DNA of 48,048 nucleotides from a virus: the IMG/VR virus record IMGVR_UViG_3300050821_003361, positions 1-48,048 of that record. One strand, 5' to 3'. Made by a program: the position numbers and the translations under genes. Numbering within the stretch: position 1 is the first letter of the stretch; every line of letters starts with the position of its first letter. The notes under the pieces were generated by a model. It saw only the letters and a list, made by a program, of their open reading frames with translations. It was not told the DNA's origin and did not search any database. This document shows, in pieces, positions 23,191 to 31,120 of this stretch.

Positions 23191-23241
23191 ATGTCTGCCA
23201 TCTCGGGATACCGGGCGATGGTGTCCGGCATTCGGAGGTAG
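23191..23241 (+). CDS. Possible 16-aa leader peptide upstream of the late operon
   Basis: CGGAGAAGA immediately precedes ATG; peptide MSAISGYRAMVSGIRR. Its last codons contain the GGAGGT that serves the gene at 23248, which could couple translation. Confidence 0.3.
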   Translation: MSAISGYRAMVSGIRR

Positions 23242-23247
23242 AACCCG

Positions 23248-23394
23248 ATGGAAGAGCAAATCAAATCTCTAATCTCGAAAGCTGCCGAATCCAAAGATGG
23301 TGGCGAGGCGATGCGCTTCTCACAGGCTGCGGTCAATGCAGCTCAGGCGCTTATCACTCTCGACTCGATCAAGAGGCCGCAGAAGGGCGACTGA
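23248..23394 (+). CDS. 48-aa protein preceding small terminase
   Basis: MEEQIKSLISKAAESKDGGE, then MRFSQAAVNAAQALITLDSI. GGAGGT is well placed upstream, and the stop overlaps the small-terminase start (TGATG). Small two-helix proteins with the FSQAA-NAAQA pattern commonly precede terminase in alphaproteobacterial phages; their role is unknown. Confidence 0.8.
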   Translation: MEEQIKSLISKAAESKDGGEAMRFSQAAVNAAQALITLDSIKRPQKGD

Positions 23395-24095
23395 TGAACG
23401 CGCTTGCCACCACGCTCTTACCTCAGCAGCCAAGCCGCCAGAACGGCTGGCAGCCGAACAAGATGTCGTGGTGGTATCACTCGATCATCGACTTCATGCT
23501 GGCGAATCCCCAGTCGACGAAGAAGGAGATGGCAAAAGTCTTCAATTGCTCAGAGGCCGCAATAGTCTTAATCACCACTAGCGACATTTTCCGCGCCCAC
23601 TTCGAGAATCGCCGGAGCGAATTCTCGGCGGCCGTTGACGGCGCCCTCACGAACAAGCTGGGCGAAGTGGCTCTGAAGAGCCTCGGCCTGATGATGGAGG
23701 TGCTCGAAAAGAAGCGCGATCAGGTCCCTCTGATGCAGCTGAATGAGATCGCCGGGGGCGCCCTCACCCGCCTCGGCTATGGGCTGCCGAAAAAGCCAGA
23801 CGTCCAAACCCCGCCCCCTTCTGTGACGGTCATCAACAACGCGCCGCAGCAGAACAACACCGTTGTCGTCCCAGTCTCTCCGCAAGACTTGGAAGCAGCG
23901 CGTAATGCGCTGCGCCGTTCCGAGGCGATGAAGCTCATCGAATCGTCCGAGGTGAGGGCGCGACCCCTTCTTGAGTCGCAAGAATCGACTGTCGAGCCGA
24001 TGCGGGCCAGCTCTTCAGTCGAAGAGACGGCGCTAGTAGACGCGAGCGCCCTCCCCGAAGGCAACGAGGAGGGGCGTGATGAACCTCTTCTCTGA
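23394..24095 (+). CDS. Terminase small subunit-like protein
   Basis: 233 aa. After a short tail, residues about 24-75 form a helix-turn-helix region (SIIDFMLANPQSTKKEMAKV followed by FNCSEAAIVLITTSDIFRAH), typical of small terminases that recognise phage DNA. A helical central part (LGEVALKSLGLMMEVLEKKR) would drive oligomerisation. The C-terminus is Ser/Glu/Ala-rich and disordered. Position immediately before the nuclease and large terminase supports the call. Overlaps the next gene by about 17 nt. Confidence 0.7.
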   Translation: MNALATTLLPQQPSRQNGWQPNKMSWWYHSIIDFMLANPQSTKKEMAKVFNCSEAAIVLITTSDIFRAHFENRRSEFSAAVDGALTNKLGEVALKSLGLMMEVLEKKRDQVPLMQLNEIAGGALTRLGYGLPKKPDVQTPPPSVTVINNAPQQNNTVVVPVSPQDLEAARNALRRSEAMKLIESSEVRARPLLESQESTVEPMRASSSVEETALVDASALPEGNEEGRDEPLL

Positions 24096-24633
24096 GCCTT
24101 CTTTAGAAGACCTTTGTGCCGTTCCAGCGGCCCGGTCTTCTGCTCCCAGTCTCGCGCCGTCTCACTCTTTTGACGTGGATGTCTATGATGTCAGTCTCAC
24201 CGAATGCCCTCATCCAGCGGTACGAAGCCGCCCTTCGGCCGCGCAGAAAGCAGGTCTCCGCTATGAGCGAAAAGCCAAGGCCTATCTCGCCAGTCTCTAC
24301 CCCGGTTTCGTCAGCGGGCCGTGGCTCTCCTACAGACGAATGGCTGACCACCAGAAGCGGTTCTGCCAGCCCGACGGGTACGTCTTCGAAGCCGACTCCG
24401 GCCTTCTTACAATCTTCGAGATCAAGCTCCGCTGGTGCGCCGAAGCGGCAAATCAGCTTCGGCTCTATCGTGCTTGTCTCGCTAGTTTGCTTCATCCTCG
24501 GAGTGTGCGTTGCGCTTGCGTTACACGGTCTTTTGACCCGGCTGTGAATTTCGAAGGGCGCGCCGTCTTAGTCGACGGGAGCACCTGGATCTCCGAAGAC
24601 GCCAGCGTGATCCAGGTGCTCATATGGAAGTAG
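24079..24633 (+). CDS. PD-(D/E)XK nuclease-like protein between the terminase genes
   Basis: 184 aa from ATG 24079 (GAGGAGGGG upstream; an in-frame GTG one codon earlier is possible). The core GLRYERKAKAYL, CQPDGYVFEADSGLLTIFEIKLRW has the D...ExK pattern of PD-(D/E)XK enzymes (Asp in QPDG, Glu and Lys in FEIK), followed by an AANQLRLYRACL helix. It could aid packaging-end processing or degrade DNA. The N-terminus SEPSLEDLC repeats exactly the heptapeptide EPSLEDL found at the C-terminus of the gene at 15719, using different codons. Overlaps the large terminase by 10 nt. Confidence 0.7.
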   Translation: MNLFSEPSLEDLCAVPAARSSAPSLAPSHSFDVDVYDVSLTECPHPAVRSRPSAAQKAGLRYERKAKAYLASLYPGFVSGPWLSYRRMADHQKRFCQPDGYVFEADSGLLTIFEIKLRWCAEAANQLRLYRACLASLLHPRSVRCACVTRSFDPAVNFEGRAVLVDGSTWISEDASVIQVLIWK

Positions 24634-26156
24634 TCCGATCGAAGATCGAGGTTGGCGAGCTAGTCAAGCTCTGCGCAATAGACAACGATCTGTTCGGCCG
24701 CACATTCTTCCCTAAGGCTATCCGCCAGCGCGCGCCCTCTTTTCATCGGGAGATGGATCGGCTGCTCGACGACCCCTCTGCCCGCTTCATCAACATGAGG
24801 TGCTTCCGGGGCTCCGCAAAGACAACAAAGCTTCGAGTCTTCGTTGCGAAGCGAATCGCCTACGGCATATCTCGAACTATCCTCTACATTGGCGCGTCAG
24901 AGGGCCACGCGGCCCGATCCGTTCAATGGCTTCGAGGACAAATCGAACCCCTCAGAGCTGGAAATTCTGTGGCGACTCCATCGTTTTTTGCCGGAACCTT
25001 TGGGCTCAGCCCAGGCAAGAAGTGGACTGATACCGAGATCGAGGTGGTCCGTGGGCTTGATCCTCATCCTGTTTGGATGCTTGGCGTGGGTATTACTGGG
25101 AGTATTCGTGGCATTAATTTCGACGATTTTCGTCCTGATCTTATTGTTCTGGACGATATTGTCACGGATGAAAACGCTGCTACTTTCGAGCAGAGGGAAA
25201 AGATAACTGATCTTGTCCTCGGCGCCGTAGCGGGCTCTTTGATCTCAGAGGTTGAGGAGCCGAACGCGAAGATCGCCCTCTTGCAGTCGCCCATTCATGC
25301 TGATGATGTGAGCGCGCGAGCCGCCAACGCCTCTTCATGGAAGACCGCAACCTTCGGCTGTTGGATGCCAGAGACTGCTGATCTCGCCGTCGATGAGCAA
25401 GAGAGCGCGTGGCCAGAACTCTATCCGACCGCAACCCTTCGTCAGAAGAAGCTCGACGCAGTTGCGACAAATAGCCTGAGCAAGTTCACTCGTGAATTCG
25501 AATGTCGGCTTATCAATCCGGAGGCTTGTGCCTTCAGGCCGGAGTGGCTGAAGTATTACGACCAGGTTCCGCAAGGGGGGATGGCAGTTCTTGCGATTGA
25601 TCCAGTTCCTCCGCCGTCAGAGGTGCAGCTGAAGAAGAATTTCCAGGGGAAAGACTATGAGAGCCAGAGAGTTTGGAAACGGGTTAAGGGGGATTACTAT
25701 TGCGTGGAGTGGCGCCGTAATCGAGGTCATGAGCCTAATTGGAGTGTCACTACTGCTTTTGAGCTTGCTCTCAAACATCGGGTTTCTCGTATTGTTGTGG
25801 AGAGTGTGGCATACCAGCGCGTGCTAAAGTGGCTCATCGAAAAGGAGATGCGACGGCGCGGCATCTATTTCGTGATCCAAGACTACGTCGACAAGAGGAG
25901 CAAGTATGCCCGTATCACGACCACCCTCGCGGGGATCGCCAGCCAAGGACATCTCTGGGTCTCATCGCACGACAGCGAGTTTGTCGTCCAGTTCGGTGCT
26001 TATGGTTCTCCTGGTCTTGATCACGACGACGAGCTCGATTGCTCTGCTATCGCGCTATCTGAACTCGTTAACCCATATCTCGAACTCGGAGGGGACGAGT
26101 ACTACGACAACGCAGACGACGTTCCTGAACTCAAACACGCAAGGAGTTGCCCATGA
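24624..26156 (+). CDS. terL: Terminase large subunit
   Basis: 510 aa. N-terminal ATPase: Walker A CFRGSAKTT at about 60-68, Walker B DLIVLDD at 172-178. C-terminal RNase H-like nuclease: Asp in VLAIDPVPPP, Glu in RIVVESVAY, and the DHDDELDCSAIAL Asp cluster. This motor packages DNA into procapsids through the portal and cuts concatemers. The start overlaps the nuclease gene; the stop overlaps the next small gene (ATGA). Complete length for the family. Confidence 0.95.
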   Translation: MEVVRSKIEVGELVKLCAIDNDLFGRTFFPKAIRQRAPSFHREMDRLLDDPSARFINMRCFRGSAKTTKLRVFVAKRIAYGISRTILYIGASEGHAARSVQWLRGQIEPLRAGNSVATPSFFAGTFGLSPGKKWTDTEIEVVRGLDPHPVWMLGVGITGSIRGINFDDFRPDLIVLDDIVTDENAATFEQREKITDLVLGAVAGSLISEVEEPNAKIALLQSPIHADDVSARAANASSWKTATFGCWMPETADLAVDEQESAWPELYPTATLRQKKLDAVATNSLSKFTREFECRLINPEACAFRPEWLKYYDQVPQGGMAVLAIDPVPPPSEVQLKKNFQGKDYESQRVWKRVKGDYYCVEWRRNRGHEPNWSVTTAFELALKHRVSRIVVESVAYQRVLKWLIEKEMRRRGIYFVIQDYVDKRSKYARITTTLAGIASQGHLWVSSHDSEFVVQFGAYGSPGLDHDDELDCSAIALSELVNPYLELGGDEYYDNADDVPELKHARSCP

Positions 26157-26320
26157 GTATCGGCCTTCTGTTTTGGATTCTGATGATCCTCAGCCTTCTG
26201 GGGTGGGGGTGGGGAAGACCTTGGACGACGGGAGGATGGGGATGGGGAGCGGGATTCCTGACGTATGTCCTGTTCTTCCTTCTGGGGTGGCACGCATTCG
26301 GGTTTGTGATCCACCAATAA
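26153..26320 (+). CDS. 55-aa membrane protein, Gly/Trp-rich
   Basis: Two transmembrane stretches, MSIGLLFWILMILSLLGWGW and FLTYVLFFLLGWHAFGFVIH, joined by a GRPWTTGGWG loop. It resembles small DUF3309-like membrane proteins of alphaproteobacteria. AAGGAG precedes the ATG, which overlaps the terL stop. The place between terminase and portal does not reveal a role; a holin or host-membrane effector is possible. Confidence 0.7.
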   Translation: MSIGLLFWILMILSLLGWGWGRPWTTGGWGWGAGFLTYVLFFLLGWHAFGFVIHQ

Positions 26321-26365
26321 AGACTGAAGAAGCTCCGGCTGCGCCCTCAGAAGAGAGTCGCTCTG

Positions 26366-28309
26366 ATGCCCTCAATGACAAGGATGATCCCAAAGGGATC
26401 ACCGCTCCACCAGAAGATCGTCGCGATGATAACGTCGCGGATTCGGTTCGCGGAACGATCTCGGGGCAAGCAGGTCGAGAAGTGGCAGAAGGCGGAAGAA
26501 CTCGCCCTCGCCTGGATGCCCGAAAAAGACATGGACAAAATCCGAGAGTCTTCAAGACGAAGCGGCACGCCAGAGTACACCACCATTCAAATCCCGTACT
26601 CTTACGGCCTCATGATGGCGCAGCATACGTATCTGACTTCGGTGTTCTTTGCCCGAACACCCGTGCATCAGTTCGCGGGCCGTCACGACGAGGGCGAGCA
26701 ACAAGTCACTGCGGTCGAGGCTTTAATTGGGTATCAGATTGAGATCGGGCAGTTTCTCGTCCCATACTACATTTGGGTCTATGATGCAGTCAAGTATGGC
26801 CTCGGGATTCTCCAGACTTGGTGGCAGGACGACGTAGTTCAGTTTTCGAATATCCAAGAGCAGGTTAATCCACTCAGTGGGAAGTCTAGCGCAGTTCAGG
26901 AGTCAATCCAGATTCCGGGCTATCGCGGCAACAAGGTCAAGAACATTTCCCCGTTCGATTTCTACACCGACCCTCGGTTTCCCACCTATCGCTTCCAAGA
27001 GGGCGAATATTGCGCCACCCGAAGCGTCATGGGTTGGAATGAGATGATCCGGCGAAAGAACGTCGGCTACTATATGAACACCGATTTCATTACGTCGAGG
27101 TTCGCGCCCTCTCAACTCATCAACATGGGAGCATCAGCCCTTGAGCGCCCTGAAATCCCTGGGTTCATTCTCGACGCCGAAGATCAAGGTCACCCTATGG
27201 CGTTCTACATCTACGAGGTCTACGTCGACCTTATTCAGTCGGAGTGGGGACTTGGTGATAGTGATTACCCCGAGAAATGGGTTTTTACCATTACGGGTGA
27301 TCTCTCATTGCTTATCGGCGCCCAACCTTTGGGCTCTGCTCATGGAAAGTTTCCGTTTGATATAATGGTCGGGGAGGTAGAGGGCTATGGCCTCTGGACT
27401 CGGGGAACTCCTGAGATTGTTAGACCAGTGCAGAACACTGTCGACTGGCTTCTCAATACGCATTTCTACAATGTCAGAGCGGCGCTCAACAATCAATTCA
27501 TTATCGATCCCTCTAAGATTGTCGTGCGAGACGCTGAAGACGGAGGGCCTGGGTTCATCTACAGACTACGTCCTGAAGCTTACGGAAGTGACGTAAGGAC
27601 GTTTTTCTACCAGGTGCCAGTTCAGGATATGACTCGCGGTCACGTCGCCGACCTCGATACGATGTTCGACATCGGGGAGAAGATGACCGGAATCAACGAC
27701 CAAATGTTCGGCGCCCTCGCCCCCGGACGGAAGACGGCGACTGAAGTCCGAACGTCGACCGGCTTTGGCGTCAATCGCCAGAAGACAATGTCTGATTATG
27801 CGTCAGCAATGGGAATGTCTCCTCATGCGCAAAAACTCGTCCAGCATTCGCAACAGTGGTACGATGGCGACCAGATGTTCCGAGTCATGGGGAGTCTGGC
27901 TACCGACGCTCAACGATTTGTTCAAGTCACTCCTCAAGCTATTGCTGGCTTTTTCGATCTGGTGCCTGTTGATGGTACTCTGCCAATAGATCGAATGGCG
28001 ATGGCGAACCTCTGGCAGCAGTTGATGGGCCAGATGCGGAATTTCCCCCAACTGATGCAACAGCTCGACATGTGGAAGCTGTTCGGCTATATTGGGCAGC
28101 TAGTTGGCATTCGGAACATCAACCAGTTCCGAATTCAAATGTTGCCACCCGGAGTTCAGCCGCAAGGGAACGTCGTTCCTCTGATGCCAAGGCCGGGGGG
28201 CGCGCAGCAGACGCCTTCGGCGCAGGTGCCGTCGATCATCGGGAATGCCGCCGGCCCTGGGCAAAATGGTCTCGATCTGGCTACGCCAGAGTCAACTCCG
28301 GGAGTCTAA
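26366..28309 (+). CDS. Portal protein (podovirus type)
   Basis: 647 aa, large mainly helical protein directly after terminase. Features: N-terminal FAERSRGKQVEKWQKAEELAL, YTTIQIPYSYGLMMAQHTYL, conserved AVKYGLGILQTWW and FDFYTDPR, VDWLLNTHFYNVRAALNNQF, and ALAPGRKTATEVR followed by a long C-terminal helical region and Pro/Gln tail. These fit portals of T7/P22-like and SU10-like phages. It forms the dodecameric packaging and ejection channel. Start at 26366 with AGAAGAGAG upstream. Confidence 0.9.
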   Translation: MPSMTRMIPKGSPLHQKIVAMITSRIRFAERSRGKQVEKWQKAEELALAWMPEKDMDKIRESSRRSGTPEYTTIQIPYSYGLMMAQHTYLTSVFFARTPVHQFAGRHDEGEQQVTAVEALIGYQIEIGQFLVPYYIWVYDAVKYGLGILQTWWQDDVVQFSNIQEQVNPLSGKSSAVQESIQIPGYRGNKVKNISPFDFYTDPRFPTYRFQEGEYCATRSVMGWNEMIRRKNVGYYMNTDFITSRFAPSQLINMGASALERPEIPGFILDAEDQGHPMAFYIYEVYVDLIQSEWGLGDSDYPEKWVFTITGDLSLLIGAQPLGSAHGKFPFDIMVGEVEGYGLWTRGTPEIVRPVQNTVDWLLNTHFYNVRAALNNQFIIDPSKIVVRDAEDGGPGFIYRLRPEAYGSDVRTFFYQVPVQDMTRGHVADLDTMFDIGEKMTGINDQMFGALAPGRKTATEVRTSTGFGVNRQKTMSDYASAMGMSPHAQKLVQHSQQWYDGDQMFRVMGSLATDAQRFVQVTPQAIAGFFDLVPVDGTLPIDRMAMANLWQQLMGQMRNFPQLMQQLDMWKLFGYIGQLVGIRNINQFRIQMLPPGVQPQGNVVPLMPRPGGAQQTPSAQVPSIIGNAAGPGQNGLDLATPESTPGV

Positions 28310-28312
28310 GCT

Positions 28313-28423
28313 ATGCGACTAATCTATCCGGATGACAAGTATTCGGTTCGTGGCGCGATCATCGTTGCGCTTCTCGGCTGGGGAACTCTTATGGTCATTT
28401 ATTGGTCTTCGGGGCTTTGGTGA
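28313..28423 (+). CDS. 36-aa single-pass membrane protein
   Basis: MRLIYPDDKYSVRGAIIVAL, then LGWGTLMVIYWSSGLW: one transmembrane helix after a charged N-terminus. GGGAG is upstream; the stop overlaps the next start (TGATG). Function unknown. Confidence 0.6.
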   Translation: MRLIYPDDKYSVRGAIIVALLGWGTLMVIYWSSGLW

Positions 28424-29103
28424 TGGACATCGATCTCACGATCTCCGATCTTCGAAAGTATGGCTACTCGATCCTTCGGAAGTGTTTCGATCCAGAAGCT
28501 ATTCGAGAGCTTGCGAAAGTGGTCGATGAACTCTATCTGAAGTTTCCAGGCTACCATGTCGAGCCGAAGCAGTTGAGAGAAGTGGGCGCGCCCCCTTTTC
28601 ACTCTTATGTCTTTCGGCCTCACCATCTGGCGCTTCTCAATCAGTTTCTGGGGAAGTGGAAGGTTAGCGAGTCGACCGCAACTCGGCGAGTCGGGCCAAA
28701 AGATGTGACGCACTTTCCGGGTCTCTCGGCCCATATTGATGCATTCTTTCATCCATTCGATCTCACTTTGAACTTCTGGACCCCATTTCAAATCTGCGGC
28801 GATGGCGTCACCCCTGGCCTCTCGGTTTGGGCGACTCCGCTAGACGAGATTGCTTCGGTCGTCGGGCTCTCGCAAGACGTGCGGCCAAGCGTGGAGTGGA
28901 ACTTCGGTCACTTCTCGAGCCGGTGGTATTCGATTGCGAATGGACGAGAGACCTACGACTTGGATCGCCGAGTCTCACCGCGTTTCGAGCCTGGCGATGT
29001 GTGTCTCTTGACGAATTGGACGATCCACGCCACAGGTCCAGGTGATCCGAGGGCTCGTCGGACAAACGTCGAGCTTCGTTTCCAGAAAGTGGAGGAAGAG
29101 TGA
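28423..29103 (+). CDS. 2-oxoglutarate/Fe(II) dioxygenase-like protein (PhyH-like)
   Basis: 226 aa. The HxD motif is H104-I-D106 (LSAHIDAFF), the distal His is H202 in NWTIHATGP and the 2OG-binding Arg is probably R213 in RRTNVELRF; the order and spacing fit phytanoyl-CoA hydroxylase-type double-stranded beta-helix enzymes. The start at 28423 overlaps the 36-aa gene; an upstream in-frame ATG at 28402 lies inside that gene. The substrate is unknown: a nucleobase, a protein side chain or a host metabolite could be hydroxylated. It is followed without gap by a methyltransferase, suggesting a shared modification pathway. Confidence 0.8.
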   Translation: MDIDLTISDLRKYGYSILRKCFDPEAIRELAKVVDELYLKFPGYHVEPKQLREVGAPPFHSYVFRPHHLALLNQFLGKWKVSESTATRRVGPKDVTHFPGLSAHIDAFFHPFDLTLNFWTPFQICGDGVTPGLSVWATPLDEIASVVGLSQDVRPSVEWNFGHFSSRWYSIANGRETYDLDRRVSPRFEPGDVCLLTNWTIHATGPGDPRARRTNVELRFQKVEEE

Positions 29104-29651
29104 TGGGCCTCGGACCAGCGGCGAGAGAACTCTATTCTCTGCTTGACTTGAAGCCACCCGCAAGCATTTGCGATCTCGGTAGTCAGGAGATGAGCACTGG
29201 TGGCGATAATAACGTCCATGAAGGGAGTGCAAGAGACTGGCTAGAGGCTCAGGGCTTCGAATACTCTTGCATCGATATGGACGGCAAGTATGGCGCCCTC
29301 AAGCTCGATCTGAACGTCGCCACTCTTATGGATGTCGGGAGGCAGTTTGACATCGTCACGAATCATGGAACCTCTGAGCATGTGTTCGATCAGGCGAATG
29401 TCTTCAGGCTGATGCACGACTTAACGAAGCCGGGCGGCCTGATGATCCATGCGGTGCCGACGCCGGACTTTGGCGCGCAGCATGGCTTCTATACTTACGA
29501 CGAATACATCTTCAACGATATGGCTCACTATAATGGCTATGAGGTCGTTCAGATGTTTCGTCGGAGTGAGCCATTTGAAATCATCCTCGCGGCGCTCCGG
29601 CGCAAGACGATCGAAAAGTTCGTGACTCCACTTCAAGGGATTTATCGATGA
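29103..29651 (+). CDS. SAM-dependent methyltransferase-like protein
   Basis: 182 aa from ATG 29103 (GGAGG 7 nt upstream; an earlier GTG is in frame). Class I fold cues: motif I ICDLGSQEMSTGG, acidic strand CIDMDGKYGALKLDLN, motif IV FDIVTNHGTSEHVFD, and KPGGLMIHAVPTPDF. The substrate cannot be read; FDQANVFRLMHDLTKPGGL resembles small-molecule or sugar methyltransferases rather than DNA enzymes (no DPPY). Coupled to the dioxygenase upstream. Confidence 0.75.
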   Translation: MGLGPAARELYSLLDLKPPASICDLGSQEMSTGGDNNVHEGSARDWLEAQGFEYSCIDMDGKYGALKLDLNVATLMDVGRQFDIVTNHGTSEHVFDQANVFRLMHDLTKPGGLMIHAVPTPDFGAQHGFYTYDEYIFNDMAHYNGYEVVQMFRRSEPFEIILAALRRKTIEKFVTPLQGIYR

Positions 29652-29980
29652 GCCTCTCGCCGGAAGACATAGCCGATATTAAGGTTGGCCGGGCCTTCGA
29701 AGCGATGCTTGCGACTGAAGGCTGGAAGCATTACGAGCGCCTCGTCAATCAGCACATTGCTAGTCACACGGCGCGCGCCCTCCAGCCGTTTATGGTGAAG
29801 CAAGAGAATAAGGCCAGCCACCAAGTTCTGTTTTCCGCGGTGGATCAACTTCTCAGTTCGGAGGCCGATAAGGGCGCCATTATGGGCTTGACTCTCGCCC
29901 TGACTCTTCCGACCGCTATCATCAGCAACATGACGGACTTGCTATCGAAGTCGAAAGAGGGTGACGACGATGCCACATGA
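29648..29980 (+). CDS. Hypothetical 110-aa helical protein
   Basis: Mostly helical (VGRAFEAMLATEGWKHYERL then VNQHIASHTARALQP), a hydrophobic helix AIMGLTLALTLPTAIISNMT, and an acidic end EGDDDAT. ATGA overlap with the methyltransferase. In the head-gene cluster; possibly a minor head or assembly protein. No family assigned. Confidence 0.6.
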   Translation: MSLSPEDIADIKVGRAFEAMLATEGWKHYERLVNQHIASHTARALQPFMVKQENKASHQVLFSAVDQLLSSEADKGAIMGLTLALTLPTAIISNMTDLLSKSKEGDDDAT

Positions 29981-30155
29981 TCGAGACGGAAATCTACTCG
30001 CGGTCGGTGACACCGTCTCGGTGCCTTGCATCGTTAAAGAGATTCATCAGACTGAGGACTATTGCAACGTGATGCTTCATACACAGCAAGCAATGCCTCC
30101 GTCACACGACCGGACGGTTATCAACCTGAATGCGAAACAAGTGGTGAAGTCGTAA
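29970..30155 (+). CDS. 61-aa small beta-barrel-like protein
   Basis: MPHDRDGNLLAVGDTVSVPC, then IVKEIHQTEDYCNVMLHTQ: the GDxVSVP...V pattern resembles SH3/KOW-like small barrels. Start at 29970 with GAGGGTG upstream; stop overlaps the scaffold start (TAATG). Function unknown. Confidence 0.65.
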   Translation: MPHDRDGNLLAVGDTVSVPCIVKEIHQTEDYCNVMLHTQQAMPPSHDRTVINLNAKQVVKS

Positions 30156-31096
30156 TGTCTGGTGTGGTCGAAAGCTCTCCTGGAAGCAATACGCCAGCGG
30201 AATCCGCTGCGCCCACGACTCCAGTCGAGACGACTCCTGGGTCTGGCGGACTAGAGGACGCATCGCCTCAGTCCGATTCGCCGTTTGTGATCTCAGACGA
30301 CGTGATGAATTCAGCCGATCTGGACGAGGTAGAGATACCCCAGACGGCGAAGCCGCCGGAGCCAGAAGCTCCGGCAACTCAGCCAGAAGTGCAACCGAAG
30401 CCTGGTGAAGCGAAGCCGGCGGCAGCGGCAAAGCCTGCTGCTCCAGCGGAGCCGAAACCGGCTGCGGAAGTGAAGCCGGCTGTTCCTGCTGCCGAGCCCT
30501 CGCCGCAACGGCCTTCAGTCGTCGCGGATCGGCAGGTGCTCTTGCAAGAGGTCGCCAAGAATAGGGAGGCGATAGTCTCCCATCTTGCGAGTGACCGCTT
30601 CAAGTTGACAAAGGAGGAAAGTGATCTGCTCGACACAGATGTCAACTCTGCCATTTCGAAGATCATGGCGCGGACTTACTACGAGGCTACCACCTCCGCG
30701 CTCAACCTGATCGACCGACTGGTGAAGCAAGAGTTGCCCTCTCTGATCGATGGTCACACTCAGTCGACGATGACGTATTCGAAAGCCGAGGATGGCTTCT
30801 GGAGAGAGTGGCCGAACCTTGACCCGAAGGCCGACGGCCCGGCGGTCAATCAGGCGGCGAATCTCTACCGCCAGATGAACCCTCAAGCGCCACTCGAAGA
30901 CGCCATCAAATACGTCGGCACAATGGTTTCGGCTCTCACTGGCAAACCAAAGGTGGCTCCTGCCGCACAGCCAGGTCCGAAGCAGAATGGTTCCCGGCCT
31001 TTCACGCCAGCTTCTGGGGCGGCGAGGGTTGTATCGCAGACTCAAGTCCCGGTTGATCCGAATCCCTTCGCAGGGATGGGGCAAGAGTTCGAATGA
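30155..31096 (+). CDS. Scaffold-like protein
   Basis: 313 aa. Residues 1-125 are Pro/Ala/Glu-rich repeats (KPAAAAKPAAPAEPKPAAEV), then a helical charged region (LLQEVAKNREAIVSHLASDR and ATTSALNLIDRLVKQELPSL), and a C-terminus ending DPNPFAGMGQEFE. Composition, and location between portal and major capsid, fit podophage scaffolding proteins that guide capsid assembly. The start at 30155 is in a TAATG overlap; a longer frame upstream overlaps the preceding gene. Confidence 0.75.
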   Translation: MSGVVESSPGSNTPAESAAPTTPVETTPGSGGLEDASPQSDSPFVISDDVMNSADLDEVEIPQTAKPPEPEAPATQPEVQPKPGEAKPAAAAKPAAPAEPKPAAEVKPAVPAAEPSPQRPSVVADRQVLLQEVAKNREAIVSHLASDRFKLTKEESDLLDTDVNSAISKIMARTYYEATTSALNLIDRLVKQELPSLIDGHTQSTMTYSKAEDGFWREWPNLDPKADGPAVNQAANLYRQMNPQAPLEDAIKYVGTMVSALTGKPKVAPAAQPGPKQNGSRPFTPASGAARVVSQTQVPVDPNPFAGMGQEFE

Positions 31097-31120
31097 TCTC
31101 CTTCCAGAAGGAATTAGGCC

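Larger units (their letters stand above)
22806..23247. promoter_or_regulatory. Divergent intergenic region between the early gene at 22805 and the late operon at 23248
   Basis: About 440 bp without a convincing gene. It contains an AT-rich core near 22918-22940 flanked by an inverted repeat (22890-22900 and 22961-22971), a hairpin in the 22805 leader (CCGGCG/CGCCGG near 22830-22844), and promoter-like words on both strands. It probably holds the promoters of both divergent units. One 16-aa frame with a ribosome site lies at 23191. Confidence 0.5.

Noticed and set aside
22954-23241. 95-codon plus-strand open frame upstream of the late operon
   Set aside because: No ribosome site at its start and no protein-like pattern; only its last 16 codons have a plausible internal start (listed at low confidence).
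25906-26742. 278-codon plus-strand frame across terminase end and portal start
   Set aside because: Out of frame with two well-supported genes; Arg/Ser/Thr-rich shadow composition.
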